Source: Marinoscillum sp040222955
GTDB taxonomy: Bacteria; Bacteroidota; Bacteroidia; Cytophagales; Cyclobacteriaceae
DNA length: 64,000 nucleotides
Reading direction: 5' to 3'
Assembly (NCBI RefSeq): GCF_040222955.1
Contig: NZ_JAVKCA010000021.1
Location: 124,001-188,000 of the forward strand
In this document: in pieces, positions 36,554-46,248 of the stretch
Layout: every line of letters starts with the position of its first letter
How positions within the stretch are numbered: position 1 is the stretch's first letter
Made by a program: the position numbers and the translations under genes
Notes under the pieces: generated by a model
What the model saw: the letters and a program-made list of their open reading frames with translations, nothing else
What the model was told of the DNA's origin: nothing
Databases searched by the model: none

Positions 36554-37342
36554 ATGAAAAGATTGAATCTGCAAACCACCACGGTTTTCTTATCCTTAGT
36601 TGTAATGTATTCATGTGGACCATCCAAAAAATCAGAAACGGCTGAAAGCACGGAATCCACTCCCTCAAAGAAATACACACTGACCAAGGCCCCACCTTCA
36701 TACGACTATCCTGAAGCTGGTTTAGAGTTGATTTCTTCATCAGACGATCTGGATACGGGGGATGTTACCTTCGAATTTGCGGTGACCAACTATGAGCTGG
36801 CCGTTCAGACTCCTGATGCGGAGACCCGAGGAATCGCCAACTCAGGAAAGGGGCAACACATTCACTTTATTCTGAATAATGATCCCTACTCTGCTCACTA
36901 TGAGTCTTCTTTCACTAAAAATCTTTCTGAAGGGAATCACGTTGTCCTCGCTTTCTTATCAAGATCATATCATGAGTCCGTAAAAAATGGGATGGCTTAT
37001 GTGCTGAAAGAAATCACCGTTGGCGAACCTGAAGCAACGGGAAATTTTGATGAAACTGCACAGCATCTATTCTATAGCCGTCCCAAGGGAACCTATAGCG
37101 GTGCTGATACCGAAAAATTGATGCTGGATTTCTTCCTGTTCAATACGGAGATTTCTCCTGAGGGCAACAAAGTAAGAGCCACCATCAACGGGGAGGAAAA
37201 CTACCTCACAGAATGGGCTCCCTATTATATAGAAGGATTGGAAAAAGGAGAGGTTAATGTAAAGCTGGAGCTTTTAGACAAAGATGGAAACCTGATCCCG
37301 GGTCCATTTAACAGCGTGGAAAGAAAAGTCATTCTGGAGTAA
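36554..37342 (+). CDS. Lipoprotein of unknown function
   Basis: A 262-aa protein with a lipoprotein signal (VVMYSC, Cys21), then a low-complexity Ser/Thr/Lys linker. Two beta-rich domains follow: residues about 55-160 (GLELISSSDDLDTGDVTFEFAVTNYEL, HIHFILNNDPY, VVLAFLSRSYHESVKN) and about 180-262 (MLDFFLFNTEISPEG, KVRATINGEENYLTEWAPYY, VNVKLELLDKDGN). I recall related Bacteroidota proteins annotated only as hypothetical or phosphopeptide-binding; I cannot assign a role. Single-gene unit between its own promoter and terminator. Confidence 0.85.
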   Translation: MKRLNLQTTTVFLSLVVMYSCGPSKKSETAESTESTPSKKYTLTKAPPSYDYPEAGLELISSSDDLDTGDVTFEFAVTNYELAVQTPDAETRGIANSGKGQHIHFILNNDPYSAHYESSFTKNLSEGNHVVLAFLSRSYHESVKNGMAYVLKEITVGEPEATGNFDETAQHLFYSRPKGTYSGADTEKLMLDFFLFNTEISPEGNKVRATINGEENYLTEWAPYYIEGLEKGEVNVKLELLDKDGNLIPGPFNSVERKVILE

Positions 37343-37360
37343 GCCTTCAGATGATCTACC

Positions 37361-37403
37361 AAAAAAAATCCCAATGCGTTTATTTAGCTCATTGGGATTT
37401 TTT
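37361..37403. terminator. Bidirectional terminator
   Basis: ATCCCAATG pairs with CATTGGGAT (37368-37376 with 37390-37398), flanked by eight A on the left and a T run on the right. It serves the lipoprotein gene and, on the other strand, the PD40 protein gene. Confidence 0.9.
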
Positions 37404-37436
37404 TATGCCATCTATTATCAAGCTGACAAGGCTGGT

Positions 37437-38528
37437 TTAATCCACCCACTCAGCCATAAAAAGGTTGGTGTCTCTGTTCCCGCCATTGAATCGATTAGAA
37501 GCCCACACGAGGTACTTACCATCCGGACTAAACATGGCGAATGAGTCAAAAACTGAATCAAAGGTTACACGCTCCAGGCCTGTACCATCCAGATTAATCA
37601 TGTACAAGTTGAATGGAAATCCGCGTTCTGCTTCGTGGTTAGATGAAAAAATCACCTTCTCGCCAGAGGGGTGAAAAAATGGTGCCCAGTTGGCATTGCC
37701 CAGGCTGGTAATTTGCCTAAGGTCACTTCCATCCGTATTGCATACAAACAGCTCCATTTCAGTAGGCTGTACCAGCCCTTCCGCCAAAAGCGCTTTATAC
37801 GTCGCCATTTCTTCTTCGGTCTTTGGTCTGGAGGCCCTGAAAATCAACTTTTCTCCATCAGGCGAGAAAAACGCACCCCCATCATAGCCCAGCTCATCCG
37901 TGATCTGAATTACATTACCCCCATCCATATCCATCGTATAGAGTTCCAAATCTCCCGAACGCATGGAGGTGAACACCATTCTATCACCTTTTGGTGATAC
38001 CGTGGCCTCAGCGTCGTAACCAGCTGTCTGAGTAAGCTGATTCAGAATATTCCCATTGAGATCTGCCGTGAAAATATCATAGTCAGCATAAATTGGCCAC
38101 ACATATTTGCCTCTGGCAGACCTGACCGGACTTTCCGGGCAAAGGGAATCTCCCAAATGGGTGGAGCCATACACAATAGAGCTGTCTCCGGGAAGAAAAT
38201 AAGCACAGGTTGTCCTCCCGAGTCCTGTACTCAGCATCGGAGGCTGATACCCAGGCCTTGCATCGGCAATATCCAGCCTGAAGATCTGATCGCAGGCTAC
38301 ATCCCATTCATCAAAATCAGATTGAAAGATCAATTGATCTCCGCCAAAAGACCAGTACGCTTCGGCATTATTGCCACCCCACGTGAGCTGTCTCACATTT
38401 TTAAGGTGAACCTCTTGTGCATATCTCAAAGTATCCGCATAATCTTCCCCATCAGAAGAAGCCTCTTTTGGGGTGGTTTGACAGGAGGCTACGAAAACAA
38501 TTCCAAGTATGTAAAATAAGTGTTTCAT
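37437..38528 (-). CDS. TolB-like PD40 beta-propeller lipoprotein
   Basis: A 363-aa protein from MKHLFYILGIVFVASC (lipobox FVASC). The frame continues 27 codons upstream, but without a signal sequence, so the ATG at 38528 is chosen. Repeated blades of the WD40-like PD40 type are visible: GYDAEATVSPKGDRMVFTS, GGAFFSPDGEKLIFRAS, NWAPFFHPSGEKVIFSS and SFAMFSPDGKYLVWASN. These occur in TolB and in peptidase-associated propellers and bind proteins or peptides at the cell envelope. Divergent from the M28 peptidase 40 bp away, which may share its regulation. Confidence 0.88.
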   Translation of the reverse strand: MKHLFYILGIVFVASCQTTPKEASSDGEDYADTLRYAQEVHLKNVRQLTWGGNNAEAYWSFGGDQLIFQSDFDEWDVACDQIFRLDIADARPGYQPPMLSTGLGRTTCAYFLPGDSSIVYGSTHLGDSLCPESPVRSARGKYVWPIYADYDIFTADLNGNILNQLTQTAGYDAEATVSPKGDRMVFTSMRSGDLELYTMDMDGGNVIQITDELGYDGGAFFSPDGEKLIFRASRPKTEEEMATYKALLAEGLVQPTEMELFVCNTDGSDLRQITSLGNANWAPFFHPSGEKVIFSSNHEAERGFPFNLYMINLDGTGLERVTFDSVFDSFAMFSPDGKYLVWASNRFNGGNRDTNLFMAEWVD

Positions 38529-38568
38529 CAGGTTTATCTTAGTCCACGCGAAACTAACACATATCTTG

Positions 38569-39804
38569 ATGATCATGCGGGCACCTCTTTTCATTTTCAT
38601 TCCTCTCATACTCTACAGCTGTACTCAGCCATCCCCCGACTACCTCAGTCAGGCCCAACGAGATATATCCATCCTGGCGAGTGATTCTCTGGAGGGTCGT
38701 GAGGTAGGCACCAAAGGAGAAACACTGGCTGCAGCCTACATTTCAAGAAGATTTGGAGCATTGGGCCTAAGCCCGGCAGGAACAGAGGGGTGGTATCAAC
38801 CTTTTTTTGTGAAAGAATCTCAAAACCCACACGAAAAAGCAGTGTTCTCTGCTGAAGATTCCCTCGCAGGAACCTCAGGTAAAAATGTCCTCGCTTTGAT
38901 GGACAATCCCGGAGAGGAAGTGGTCGTGGTAGGTGCTCATTTTGATCATCTGGGTTATGGCGGTTTCTCATCCCTCCACAGGGGAGACTCTGCCGTCCAC
39001 AATGGTGCCGATGACAATGCCAGCGGCATCACTGCCATGTTTTTGATCGCCGAAATGCTGCAACAAAAGAAACTACAAAGAGATGTCCTTTTCATTGCTT
39101 TTTCGGGAGAGGAAAAAGGACTCTGGGGCTCCAATTTCTTTGTGAAAAATCCTACGGTTGATTTAAAGAAGGTTGATTTTATGATCAATATGGATATGGT
39201 GGGCAGACTAGATTCTGCAAAAGGAATGGCCATACATGGTACTGGTACCGCTCCTGAGTGGTCACAGGTCATCGACACCACCAATACGGTCAACTTGAAA
39301 GTAATCAAAAAGGAATCTGGCGTAGGCCCCTCAGACCATACTTCCTTTTATCTCCAGGATATCCCCGTGCTTCATTTCTTCACCGGTCAGCATGCGGACT
39401 ATCATAAACCTACCGATGATGCTGAACTCATCAATTATGAAGGGATCGTGCGCATTGCTAACCACATTACCAACATCATTACTCATCTCGATACCCAGCC
39501 AAAGCTCTCTTTTCAGAAAACCAAAGACGAATCCAGACAGGGCCCCCGCTTCACGGTGTCACTAGGCGTGGTGCCTGATTATCTTTATGATGGAAAAGGC
39601 ATGCGCATTGACGGCATCAGTGAGGATAAACCAGCTCAAAAGGCCGGATTAGAAAAGGGCGATGTGGTGATCCAGCTGGGAGATAGTACTGTCACTGATA
39701 TGATGAGCTATATGCGCGCATTGTCTTCCTTCAAAGCCGGAGACACCACCGAGGTGACTGTGGATAGAAATGGCGAGAAGCAGGTGTATGATATTCAGTT
39801 TTAA
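38569..39804 (+). CDS. M28-family zinc aminopeptidase with PDZ domain, lipoprotein
   Basis: About 411 aa; lipoprotein signal (PLILYSC). The start may be 6 bp downstream (MRAPLF). An N-terminal region is followed by the M28 zinc site in order: GAHFDHLG (His, Asp region), NGADDNASG (bridging Asp), FSGEEKGLWGS (catalytic Glu), NMDMVGRLD (Asp) and PSDHTSFY (His). A C-terminal PDZ domain (about 320-410; GISEDKPAQKAGLEKGDVVIQLGD) probably binds the peptide. It removes N-terminal residues from peptides in the periplasm. Stop and start of the next gene abut directly, so they are co-transcribed. Confidence 0.93.
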   Translation: MIMRAPLFIFIPLILYSCTQPSPDYLSQAQRDISILASDSLEGREVGTKGETLAAAYISRRFGALGLSPAGTEGWYQPFFVKESQNPHEKAVFSAEDSLAGTSGKNVLALMDNPGEEVVVVGAHFDHLGYGGFSSLHRGDSAVHNGADDNASGITAMFLIAEMLQQKKLQRDVLFIAFSGEEKGLWGSNFFVKNPTVDLKKVDFMINMDMVGRLDSAKGMAIHGTGTAPEWSQVIDTTNTVNLKVIKKESGVGPSDHTSFYLQDIPVLHFFTGQHADYHKPTDDAELINYEGIVRIANHITNIITHLDTQPKLSFQKTKDESRQGPRFTVSLGVVPDYLYDGKGMRIDGISEDKPAQKAGLEKGDVVIQLGDSTVTDMMSYMRALSSFKAGDTTEVTVDRNGEKQVYDIQF

Positions 39805-40497
39805 ATGAAAAAACTCATTCCCTTACTCCTGCTCTGCGCTTGCCAGACCTCCGAACCCGCACAGATGATTCTGGACCGTCACCGGGAAACTGTGGGTAAC
39901 ACCTCCGAGATCAGGTCGCTGTCCACTTTATCCAATTGTGTGGGCCCGGAAGGCAACTACACCACCTATACATCTTCTTCTTTCACAGATGACTATGTGC
40001 TTTTTCAGCAGGATTACGACTACAAACCAAACCCCTTCTATGCGCTGATTTTGGATAAAGAAGAGGGTTATGGACTCGATGAAAACTTAGTGGTGCAGGG
40101 ACCACTTTCCAAACCCGTTATCGCTGTTTTGAAAGCCCATGAGTTTCATGAGGTCATGCTTCAACCGGAGCGCCGATACTTCAGAATGCGTCTATTGGAA
40201 GACACTACTTTCTTTGATCAAAAGTGCCATCAACTCATTGCAAGTGACCATTTGGGACTTCCTGTTCGGCTGTATTTTGATAAAAAATCACGGCTGATGG
40301 CGGGGATCTCACAGGTCAATCCCTATAAAAAGGGAGAAATTATTCAGGTGCATTTCGAAAAGTGGAACAAGAAAAATACCCCGGTGATCTTCGAGCAACT
40401 TACCATCCTTCAGGGATCCGAAACCTACTCTTTTGAGTATGAATATGTAGATTTCTCAACTGAGGAAATCGAAAAAATAACCTTCGAAAAACCCTGA
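39805..40497 (+). CDS. Lipoprotein of unknown function, co-transcribed with the M28 peptidase
   Basis: A 230-aa protein with a very short lipoprotein signal (MKKLIPLLLLCACQ, Cys11 or Cys13). The body has the long curved-sheet pattern of LolA/DUF1571-like proteins (HRETVGNTSEIRSLSTLSNC, LFYALIL-like and YFDKKSRLMAGISQ, TYSFEYEYVDF). Cys residues outside the signal may form a disulfide. It starts right after the peptidase stop, with no gap, so translation is probably coupled. Function unknown; an envelope location is inferred from the signal. Confidence 0.75.
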   Translation: MKKLIPLLLLCACQTSEPAQMILDRHRETVGNTSEIRSLSTLSNCVGPEGNYTTYTSSSFTDDYVLFQQDYDYKPNPFYALILDKEEGYGLDENLVVQGPLSKPVIAVLKAHEFHEVMLQPERRYFRMRLLEDTTFFDQKCHQLIASDHLGLPVRLYFDKKSRLMAGISQVNPYKKGEIIQVHFEKWNKKNTPVIFEQLTILQGSETYSFEYEYVDFSTEEIEKITFEKP

Positions 40498-40681
40498 GTC
40501 TGATCCCTGTATCATGACCCTTCCTGGCACCTCCAACTGGGTGGGATGAATACGCTCCTGAAAAACTATAAACATATCCACAAGTTTTCCACAGCTAAGA
40601 AATACCCGAGGTACATGACCCAATTGGCCGTGGGATTTTCTTATTTTGTTTTTTGTTGCAATAAGCAAACCACCACACTTC

Positions 40682-43600
40682 ATGTACTTAATTTTTGATA
40701 CGGAAACCACCGGTCTTCCCAGAAACAAAACGGCACCCCTTACCGACTTTGACAACTGGCCCAGACTGGTACAACTAGCCTGGCAGCTACACGACGCAGA
40801 GGGAAAATTAGTTTCTCAAGGTAACCACGTGGTAAAACCCGAAGGTTTTACCATTCCCTTCAATGCTCAAAAAGTACACGGCATCTCCACTGAGCGCGCA
40901 CTTGAAGTGGGCGAAGACCTTGGGGATGTGCTGGACAAATTCTCCGCAGACGTCAAGCGTGCTAAAGTGCTGGTGGGACACAACATTGAATTTGACAATA
41001 AAATCATTGGCGCAGAATACCTCCGGACGGATCAGGAGAACCTTCTGGAGGACTACCCGAACATTGATACCTCCACAGACACGGTGGAGTTTTGTCAGCT
41101 TCAGGGTGGTATCGGTGGCAGGCTCAAGCAGCCAAAGCTTATAGAGCTTTACACCAAACTTTTTGGGAAGCCTTTCGATGATGCACACGATGCGGCTTAC
41201 GATGTGGATGCCACAGCCAGGGCATTTTTTGAATGTCTCAGAAGAAAAATCATCAAAACATTTGATGATACTGATCCTTCCAAAATTACCTATGAAGCTC
41301 CAGACCTGGAGGCAGCCAATTTTTCCTGGGCGCGTGAAAAACGTACCGGACGGGCCAGCAATGAGGAAGTAGCTGTAGAAGACATCAAAGGCCCCTTCTG
41401 TCACCTTCATGTTCACTCTCAGTTTTCTGTGCTTCAGGCCACCCCCAACGTGGAGTCCATTGTGGCTAAAGCCAAAGCTTTTGACATGCCAGCAGTAGCC
41501 ATTACTGATCTTGGGAACATGTTCGGGGCTTTCAAATTTGTGAGATCGGCACTCAACGCAGGCATTAAACCCATTGTGGGTTGTGAGTTTTTTGTGGCCG
41601 AAGAGCGATTAAAGCTTCAATTCACCAAAGACAATCCGGACCGACGGTTTCAGCAGGTTCTGATGGCCAAAAACAAAAAAGGTTACGAGAACCTGGTGAA
41701 GTTGAGTTCCTATGCCTACATAGAAGGGCTTTATGGACTCTATCCAAGAATAGACAAGGAACTGATCAAAAAGTATCGTGAGGGGGTAATCGCCACAAGT
41801 GGCGGGCTCTACGGAGAAATCCCACATCTGATCCTGAATGTAGGTGAGCACCAGGCAGAAGAAGCGTTGCAGTGGTGGCTGGACCTCTTTGGTGAGGATT
41901 TCTATCTGGAAATCAACCGCCACGGACTGGACGAGGAAAATCACCTCAATGATGTACTGATAGGTTTTGCCAGGAAGTACAACGTAAAGATGATCGCTGC
42001 CAACGAGCTCTTCTACCTGGACGAAGAGGACTCTAAAGCCCACGATGTACTTATTTGTATTAAAGAAAACGAAAAGCAGAGCACGCCCATTGGGCGTGGA
42101 AGAGGGTTTCGTCCCGGTCTGAAAAATTCAAAGTACTACTTCAAAGGTCAGGACGAAATGAAGGCGGCATTTACAGATCTGCCAGAGGCCATTGAAAACA
42201 TCGCGGAGCTCATCGACAAGGTGGAGGAGTTCAAGCTGGAACGTGACGTGCTCCTGCCCGCCTTTGATATCCCTGAGGAATTTAAAAACCCTGAAGACGA
42301 CCTTGATGGTGGCAAGCGTGGGGAAAATGCCTACCTGAGACATCTTACTTACATTGGCGCAAAAAAACGCTACAAGGAAATCACCGAGGAGATTAAGGAA
42401 AGGTTGGATTTTGAGCTGGCCACCATCGAAAACACCGGCTATCCCGGTTACTTTCTGATTGTTCAGGATTTCACCAGCAAAGCCCGTGAAATGGGAGTGG
42501 CAGTGGGTCCCGGCAGGGGTTCTGCCGCGGGATCTGCAGTGGCCTATTGCATCGGGATCACTAATGTAGACCCCATTGCTTACGATCTCCTGTTTGAGCG
42601 TTTCCTGAATCCTGACAGGGTATCACTTCCCGATATTGATATTGACTTTGACAATGAAGGACGGGAAAAAGTCATCGACTATGTGGTGAAAAAATATGGC
42701 TTCACCCAGGTGGCTCAGATCATTACTTATGGTACCATGGCCCCTAAGTCGGCCATCCGGGATGCCGGAAGGGTTATGGAACTTCCGTTGCCTGAAACAG
42801 ACTCCATTGCCAAGCTGGTGCCTGAAAAACCAGGGGCCAAATTCTCCAAAATATGGGGCGAGGTGCCCGAGCTGGAGCGGATGCGCCGAGGCAAAGACCT
42901 CCCCTCTCAGGTACTGAACCAGGCGGTGATTCTGGAAGGATCACTTAGAAACACCGGTGTCCATGCCTGTGGTATTATCATCACTCCTGATGATATGACG
43001 AACTTTGTGCCACTCGCCAAGTCCAAGGACTCCAGCCTGCTGGTCACACAGTTTGACAACAGCGTGGTAGAATCTGCCGGAATGCTGAAAATGGACTTTT
43101 TGGGTCTGAAGACACTTTCTATCATTAAAACCGCAATAGAAAATGTGAAAAAACGACACGGCATTGTCATCGACATAGATGAAATTCCGCTGGACGACCC
43201 TAAAACCTACGAACTCTATCAGAAGGGCGAAACCAATGGAACCTTCCAGTTTGAGTCTCCGGGAATGCAGAAGCACCTCCGGGCACTCAAACCAGATAAA
43301 CTGGAAGACCTCATCGCCATGAATGCCCTGTACCGACCAGGACCAATGGAGTACATTCCGGAGTTCATCGACCGTAAGCATGGTCGGTCCAAAATTCAGT
43401 ATGACGTGCCGGACATGGAGGAATACCTGGCCGAAACCTACGGCATCACGGTCTATCAGGAGCAAGTGATGCTACTCTCGCAAAAACTGGCCGGCTTCAC
43501 CAAAGGCGAGGCGGACGTTTTGCGTAAAGCGATGGGTAAGAAGCAAAAGCAGGTACTGGACAAAATGAAGCCTCAGTTCATCGGGCAAGCCAAAGAAAAA

Positions 43601-44911
43601 GGACACCCGGAAGACAAGTTGGAGAAGATCTGGAAAGACTGGGAAGCTTTTGCAGCCTACGCCTTCAACAAATCGCACAGTACGTGCTACTCGGTGGTAG
43701 CTTATCAAACCGGCTACCTGAAAGCCAACTATCCGGCCGAATACATGGCCTCAGTGCTCACGCATAACCAGAGCAACATTGAAAAAGTGAGCTTTTTCAT
43801 GGAAGAATGCCGCAATCAGGGGATCAAAGTGTTGGGTCCACACGTGAATGAATCAGGTCTCAACTTTGAAGTAAACGCGGCTGGCGAGATCCGTTTTGGA
43901 CTTGGAGCCATCAAAGGCACTGGTGAGTCTGCGGTACTGGCGATTATTGAAGAACGAGATGAAAATGGACCGTTCAACGATCTTTTTGATTTTGCTTCCC
44001 GGGTGAACCTCAGAGCGGTCAATAAAAAATCATTTGAAAGCCTGGCCAAAGCCGGTGGTTTTGACTGCTTCGATGAGTTTCACAGAAGACAGTATGTGGA
44101 GCCTGATGAAGAGGGTGCCAGCCTGATCGAAAAGGCCATCCGCTACGCCAACAAGCTTCAGCAGGAAGAAGATAGTGCGCAGGCCTCTCTGTTTGGTGGC
44201 GGCAGTGAGTCCAATGTGGTGATGAGGCCACGGATCGGAAAAATAGAGCCCTATGGTGAAATAGAAAAGCTCAACATAGAGCAGGAAATGGTGGGCCTCT
44301 ACATCTCCGGACACCCACTGGATCAGTACAAGTTTGAGATGAAGTACTTCACCAACACCAAACTGAGTGACCTGGTGGACCTGGAAAAGCTCCAGGGCAA
44401 AGAGATCAAATTAGGTGGAATGATCACCGAAGTGGCACACCTTACCACCAAAAAAGGTAAGCCATATGGACGTTTCAAAATCACGGGATATTCGGACAGT
44501 CACGAGTTTTTTCTGTTCTCACCCAGCTACCTGGACTTCAAGGCCTATCTGGAGAAAGGCTGGTTCATCTACATGACGGGAATCGTACAAAACAGATGGA
44601 GCGGCACAGACCTGGAATTCAAAATCACCAGTATGGAGCCACTGAGTGATATCAGGGAGCGCATGGCTAAAGGCATAGAACTGCAAATGCGTTTATCCGA
44701 TGTGAGCCCGGCGCTCATTGGAGAGCTGGAGCGCTACGGTCAAAAGTACCCGGGAAATAACGTATTCAAGCTCAATATCATGGGTGCTTTTGAGGAGCGG
44801 ATGATCAATCTGGAGATGATGAGCCGGAAAATATCCGTGGACATCAATGACGATCTTATCAAGGAACTCGACCGACTGGAGGACATCAGTTACCGGGTGC
44901 TGACTAGCTGA
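40682..44911 (+). CDS. dnaE: DNA polymerase III alpha subunit with fused N-terminal 3'-5' exonuclease
   Basis: A 1409-aa protein starting MYLIFDTETTGLPRN; upstream in-frame codons are not protein-like. Residues 1-190 are a DEDDh proofreading exonuclease (Asp6, Glu8, Asp105, His169, Asp174). The PHP domain starts near 240 (CHLHVHSQFS, AITDLGNMFG). Polymerase motifs follow: PDIDIDFDNEGREKV with the catalytic aspartates and MDFLGLKTLSII. Then come the fingers, helix-hairpin-helix and an OB domain near the end (IKLGGMITEVAHLTTKKGKPYGRF). It is the replicative polymerase. The PHP metal site looks decayed, so proofreading is expected from the N-terminal domain. This fusion occurs in other Bacteroidota as I recall. 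Confidence 0.97.
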   Translation: MYLIFDTETTGLPRNKTAPLTDFDNWPRLVQLAWQLHDAEGKLVSQGNHVVKPEGFTIPFNAQKVHGISTERALEVGEDLGDVLDKFSADVKRAKVLVGHNIEFDNKIIGAEYLRTDQENLLEDYPNIDTSTDTVEFCQLQGGIGGRLKQPKLIELYTKLFGKPFDDAHDAAYDVDATARAFFECLRRKIIKTFDDTDPSKITYEAPDLEAANFSWAREKRTGRASNEEVAVEDIKGPFCHLHVHSQFSVLQATPNVESIVAKAKAFDMPAVAITDLGNMFGAFKFVRSALNAGIKPIVGCEFFVAEERLKLQFTKDNPDRRFQQVLMAKNKKGYENLVKLSSYAYIEGLYGLYPRIDKELIKKYREGVIATSGGLYGEIPHLILNVGEHQAEEALQWWLDLFGEDFYLEINRHGLDEENHLNDVLIGFARKYNVKMIAANELFYLDEEDSKAHDVLICIKENEKQSTPIGRGRGFRPGLKNSKYYFKGQDEMKAAFTDLPEAIENIAELIDKVEEFKLERDVLLPAFDIPEEFKNPEDDLDGGKRGENAYLRHLTYIGAKKRYKEITEEIKERLDFELATIENTGYPGYFLIVQDFTSKAREMGVAVGPGRGSAAGSAVAYCIGITNVDPIAYDLLFERFLNPDRVSLPDIDIDFDNEGREKVIDYVVKKYGFTQVAQIITYGTMAPKSAIRDAGRVMELPLPETDSIAKLVPEKPGAKFSKIWGEVPELERMRRGKDLPSQVLNQAVILEGSLRNTGVHACGIIITPDDMTNFVPLAKSKDSSLLVTQFDNSVVESAGMLKMDFLGLKTLSIIKTAIENVKKRHGIVIDIDEIPLDDPKTYELYQKGETNGTFQFESPGMQKHLRALKPDKLEDLIAMNALYRPGPMEYIPEFIDRKHGRSKIQYDVPDMEEYLAETYGITVYQEQVMLLSQKLAGFTKGEADVLRKAMGKKQKQVLDKMKPQFIGQAKEKGHPEDKLEKIWKDWEAFAAYAFNKSHSTCYSVVAYQTGYLKANYPAEYMASVLTHNQSNIEKVSFFMEECRNQGIKVLGPHVNESGLNFEVNAAGEIRFGLGAIKGTGESAVLAIIEERDENGPFNDLFDFASRVNLRAVNKKSFESLAKAGGFDCFDEFHRRQYVEPDEEGASLIEKAIRYANKLQQEEDSAQASLFGGGSESNVVMRPRIGKIEPYGEIEKLNIEQEMVGLYISGHPLDQYKFEMKYFTNTKLSDLVDLEKLQGKEIKLGGMITEVAHLTTKKGKPYGRFKITGYSDSHEFFLFSPSYLDFKAYLEKGWFIYMTGIVQNRWSGTDLEFKITSMEPLSDIRERMAKGIELQMRLSDVSPALIGELERYGQKYPGNNVFKLNIMGAFEERMINLEMMSRKISVDINDDLIKELDRLEDISYRVLTS

Positions 44912-44977
44912 TCTTTTCCCTATTGTCAGAGAGACAACAAATGAATACTTAAATAAAAAGTGGATCAACAAAAAGCA

Positions 44978-44985
44978 TATCTTTG
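44978..44985 (+). promoter_or_regulatory. Promoter -7 box (TATCTTTG) of trxA
   Basis: TATCTTTG exactly matches TAnnTTTG, 41 bp before the thioredoxin ATG. The -33 TTG is not evident. Confidence 0.5.
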
Positions 44986-45026
44986 CCGTTATCAACTTGA
45001 ATTATAATTTATTAACTGATATAAAA

Positions 45027-45350
45027 ATGGCACATCCATTAGAATTAACTGATCAAAATTTCGAAGAAATAATCAATACCGATAAACCCGTACTTGTGGA
45101 TTTCTGGGCGGAATGGTGCGGACCCTGTAAAATGATCGCCCCTGTAGTGGAAGAGTTGGCTGCTGACTATGAAGGCAAAGCCGTGATTGGCAAAGTAGAT
45201 GTAGACTCAAACCCTGAGATTTCTGCAAAATTTGGCATTCGCTCCATCCCTACCCTTTTGGTATTCAAAAACGGTGAGATTGTAGACAAACAAATCGGAG
45301 CAGTTCCGAAGACTGCATTGAGCGAAAAGTTGGATAAGCAACTGGCTTAA
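45027..45350 (+). CDS. trxA: Thioredoxin
   Basis: A 107-aa protein from MAHPLELTDQNF; the frame extends 10 codons upstream but only from a TTG. The catalytic WCGPCK has Cys31 and Cys34, with VLVDFWAEWCGPC, KVDVDSNPEISAKFGIRSIPTLLVFKNGE and the cis-proline SIPT. Length is typical. It reduces protein disulfides in the cytoplasm. A strong terminator follows 21 bp after the stop, so it is a single-gene unit with its own -7 box. Confidence 0.98.
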   Translation: MAHPLELTDQNFEEIINTDKPVLVDFWAEWCGPCKMIAPVVEELAADYEGKAVIGKVDVDSNPEISAKFGIRSIPTLLVFKNGEIVDKQIGAVPKTALSEKLDKQLA

Positions 45351-45371
45351 TCCTACCTCGTTAGAAAGTAT

Positions 45372-45399
45372 AAAAAAACCGGCCCAGGCCGGTTTTTTT
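45372..45399. terminator. Terminator after trxA
   Basis: ACCGGCC/GGCCGGT stem (45378-45393) with a minimal loop, flanked by seven A and seven T. It can act in both directions, for trxA and for the convergent barrel gene. Confidence 0.92.
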
Positions 45400-45414
45400 G
45401 TGCCCTTTCCCCCT

Positions 45415-46170
45415 TTAAAAGTAGTAATTAAGGGTAAAAAGCTGGTCAAAGGATATTTTGTTGGCCCACCTCAGATTGAGTGCGCTGCTTCGTTGTTCCC
45501 CTTTTGATACTTCTCCATTTTCCTGATCCTCTTCCCTCCTTTTCCCCTGGCTGGCACTCATGACCACCTGAGCCAGATTGGTTTCAATAGTGAGCTGATC
45601 AAAGATGAAATAATACAAGCCCATCTTCATATCCATGTGAATGGCATTGGTACGGACCTCATGCTCCCAGCGGTCATAAGATTCCTCACTCAGGGTATCA
45701 AAGCTGTGATGGGAATTTCTCTCAAGCGTCCTCAAATAGCCCATACCCGGCTGCACATAAGCACCAAAATCACCATGAATCGGAAAATAATATTTCAGAA
45801 AAGTCCCAAAACCAAAACTCACGCTACGGTTATTAACTTCACCATTTCCGGATCTATATTGTATTTGCTGATCATGGTTTGCGGTTCGCAGTTCCATGTC
45901 AATACCTATCATGACATAATCCTTAAAAAAACGACCATAATAGGGTGAAACAGAGAAATGGTTGGTCTGGTTTGAAAATTCATTTCCCCAGTATGCACTA
46001 TTCATCACCCAATCATCATCCATTTCTGTTTCTGTTTCTGATAGGGTGATGGATATACCCCCTCCCAAAATCCGATTCCCCATTTCAAGGGAGCTTTGAG
46101 AGTAAGTGAGGATGCATGAAAAAGTAAGAACAAAAGCAGCAACAGTCTTTTTGGCTTGTGAGGAGCTCAT
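45415..46170 (-). CDS. Outer-membrane beta-barrel protein
   Basis: A 251-aa protein. Signal peptide (residues 1-24, ...FVLTFSCILTYSQ). The mature part has alternating strands (NHFSVSPYYGRFFKDYVMIGIDMEL, SVSFGFGTFLKYYFPI, YVQPGMGYLRTLER, MKMGLYYFIFDQLTIETNLAQVVMS) and ends KISFDQLFTLNYYF, with the final aromatic expected of an outer-membrane barrel. No enzymatic motif. Function unknown; it is not operonically linked to the AI-2E gene 78 bp upstream with certainty. Confidence 0.8.
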   Translation of the reverse strand: MSSSQAKKTVAAFVLTFSCILTYSQSSLEMGNRILGGGISITLSETETEMDDDWVMNSAYWGNEFSNQTNHFSVSPYYGRFFKDYVMIGIDMELRTANHDQQIQYRSGNGEVNNRSVSFGFGTFLKYYFPIHGDFGAYVQPGMGYLRTLERNSHHSFDTLSEESYDRWEHEVRTNAIHMDMKMGLYYFIFDQLTIETNLAQVVMSASQGKRREEDQENGEVSKGEQRSSALNLRWANKISFDQLFTLNYYF

Positions 46171-46248
46171 ATGTCAGGTTTTTTTAGAGGTGAAAAACCA
46201 AACCCTGCAAAGAATATACCAGACCGTTACCCCTATTGCTAAAAAACG

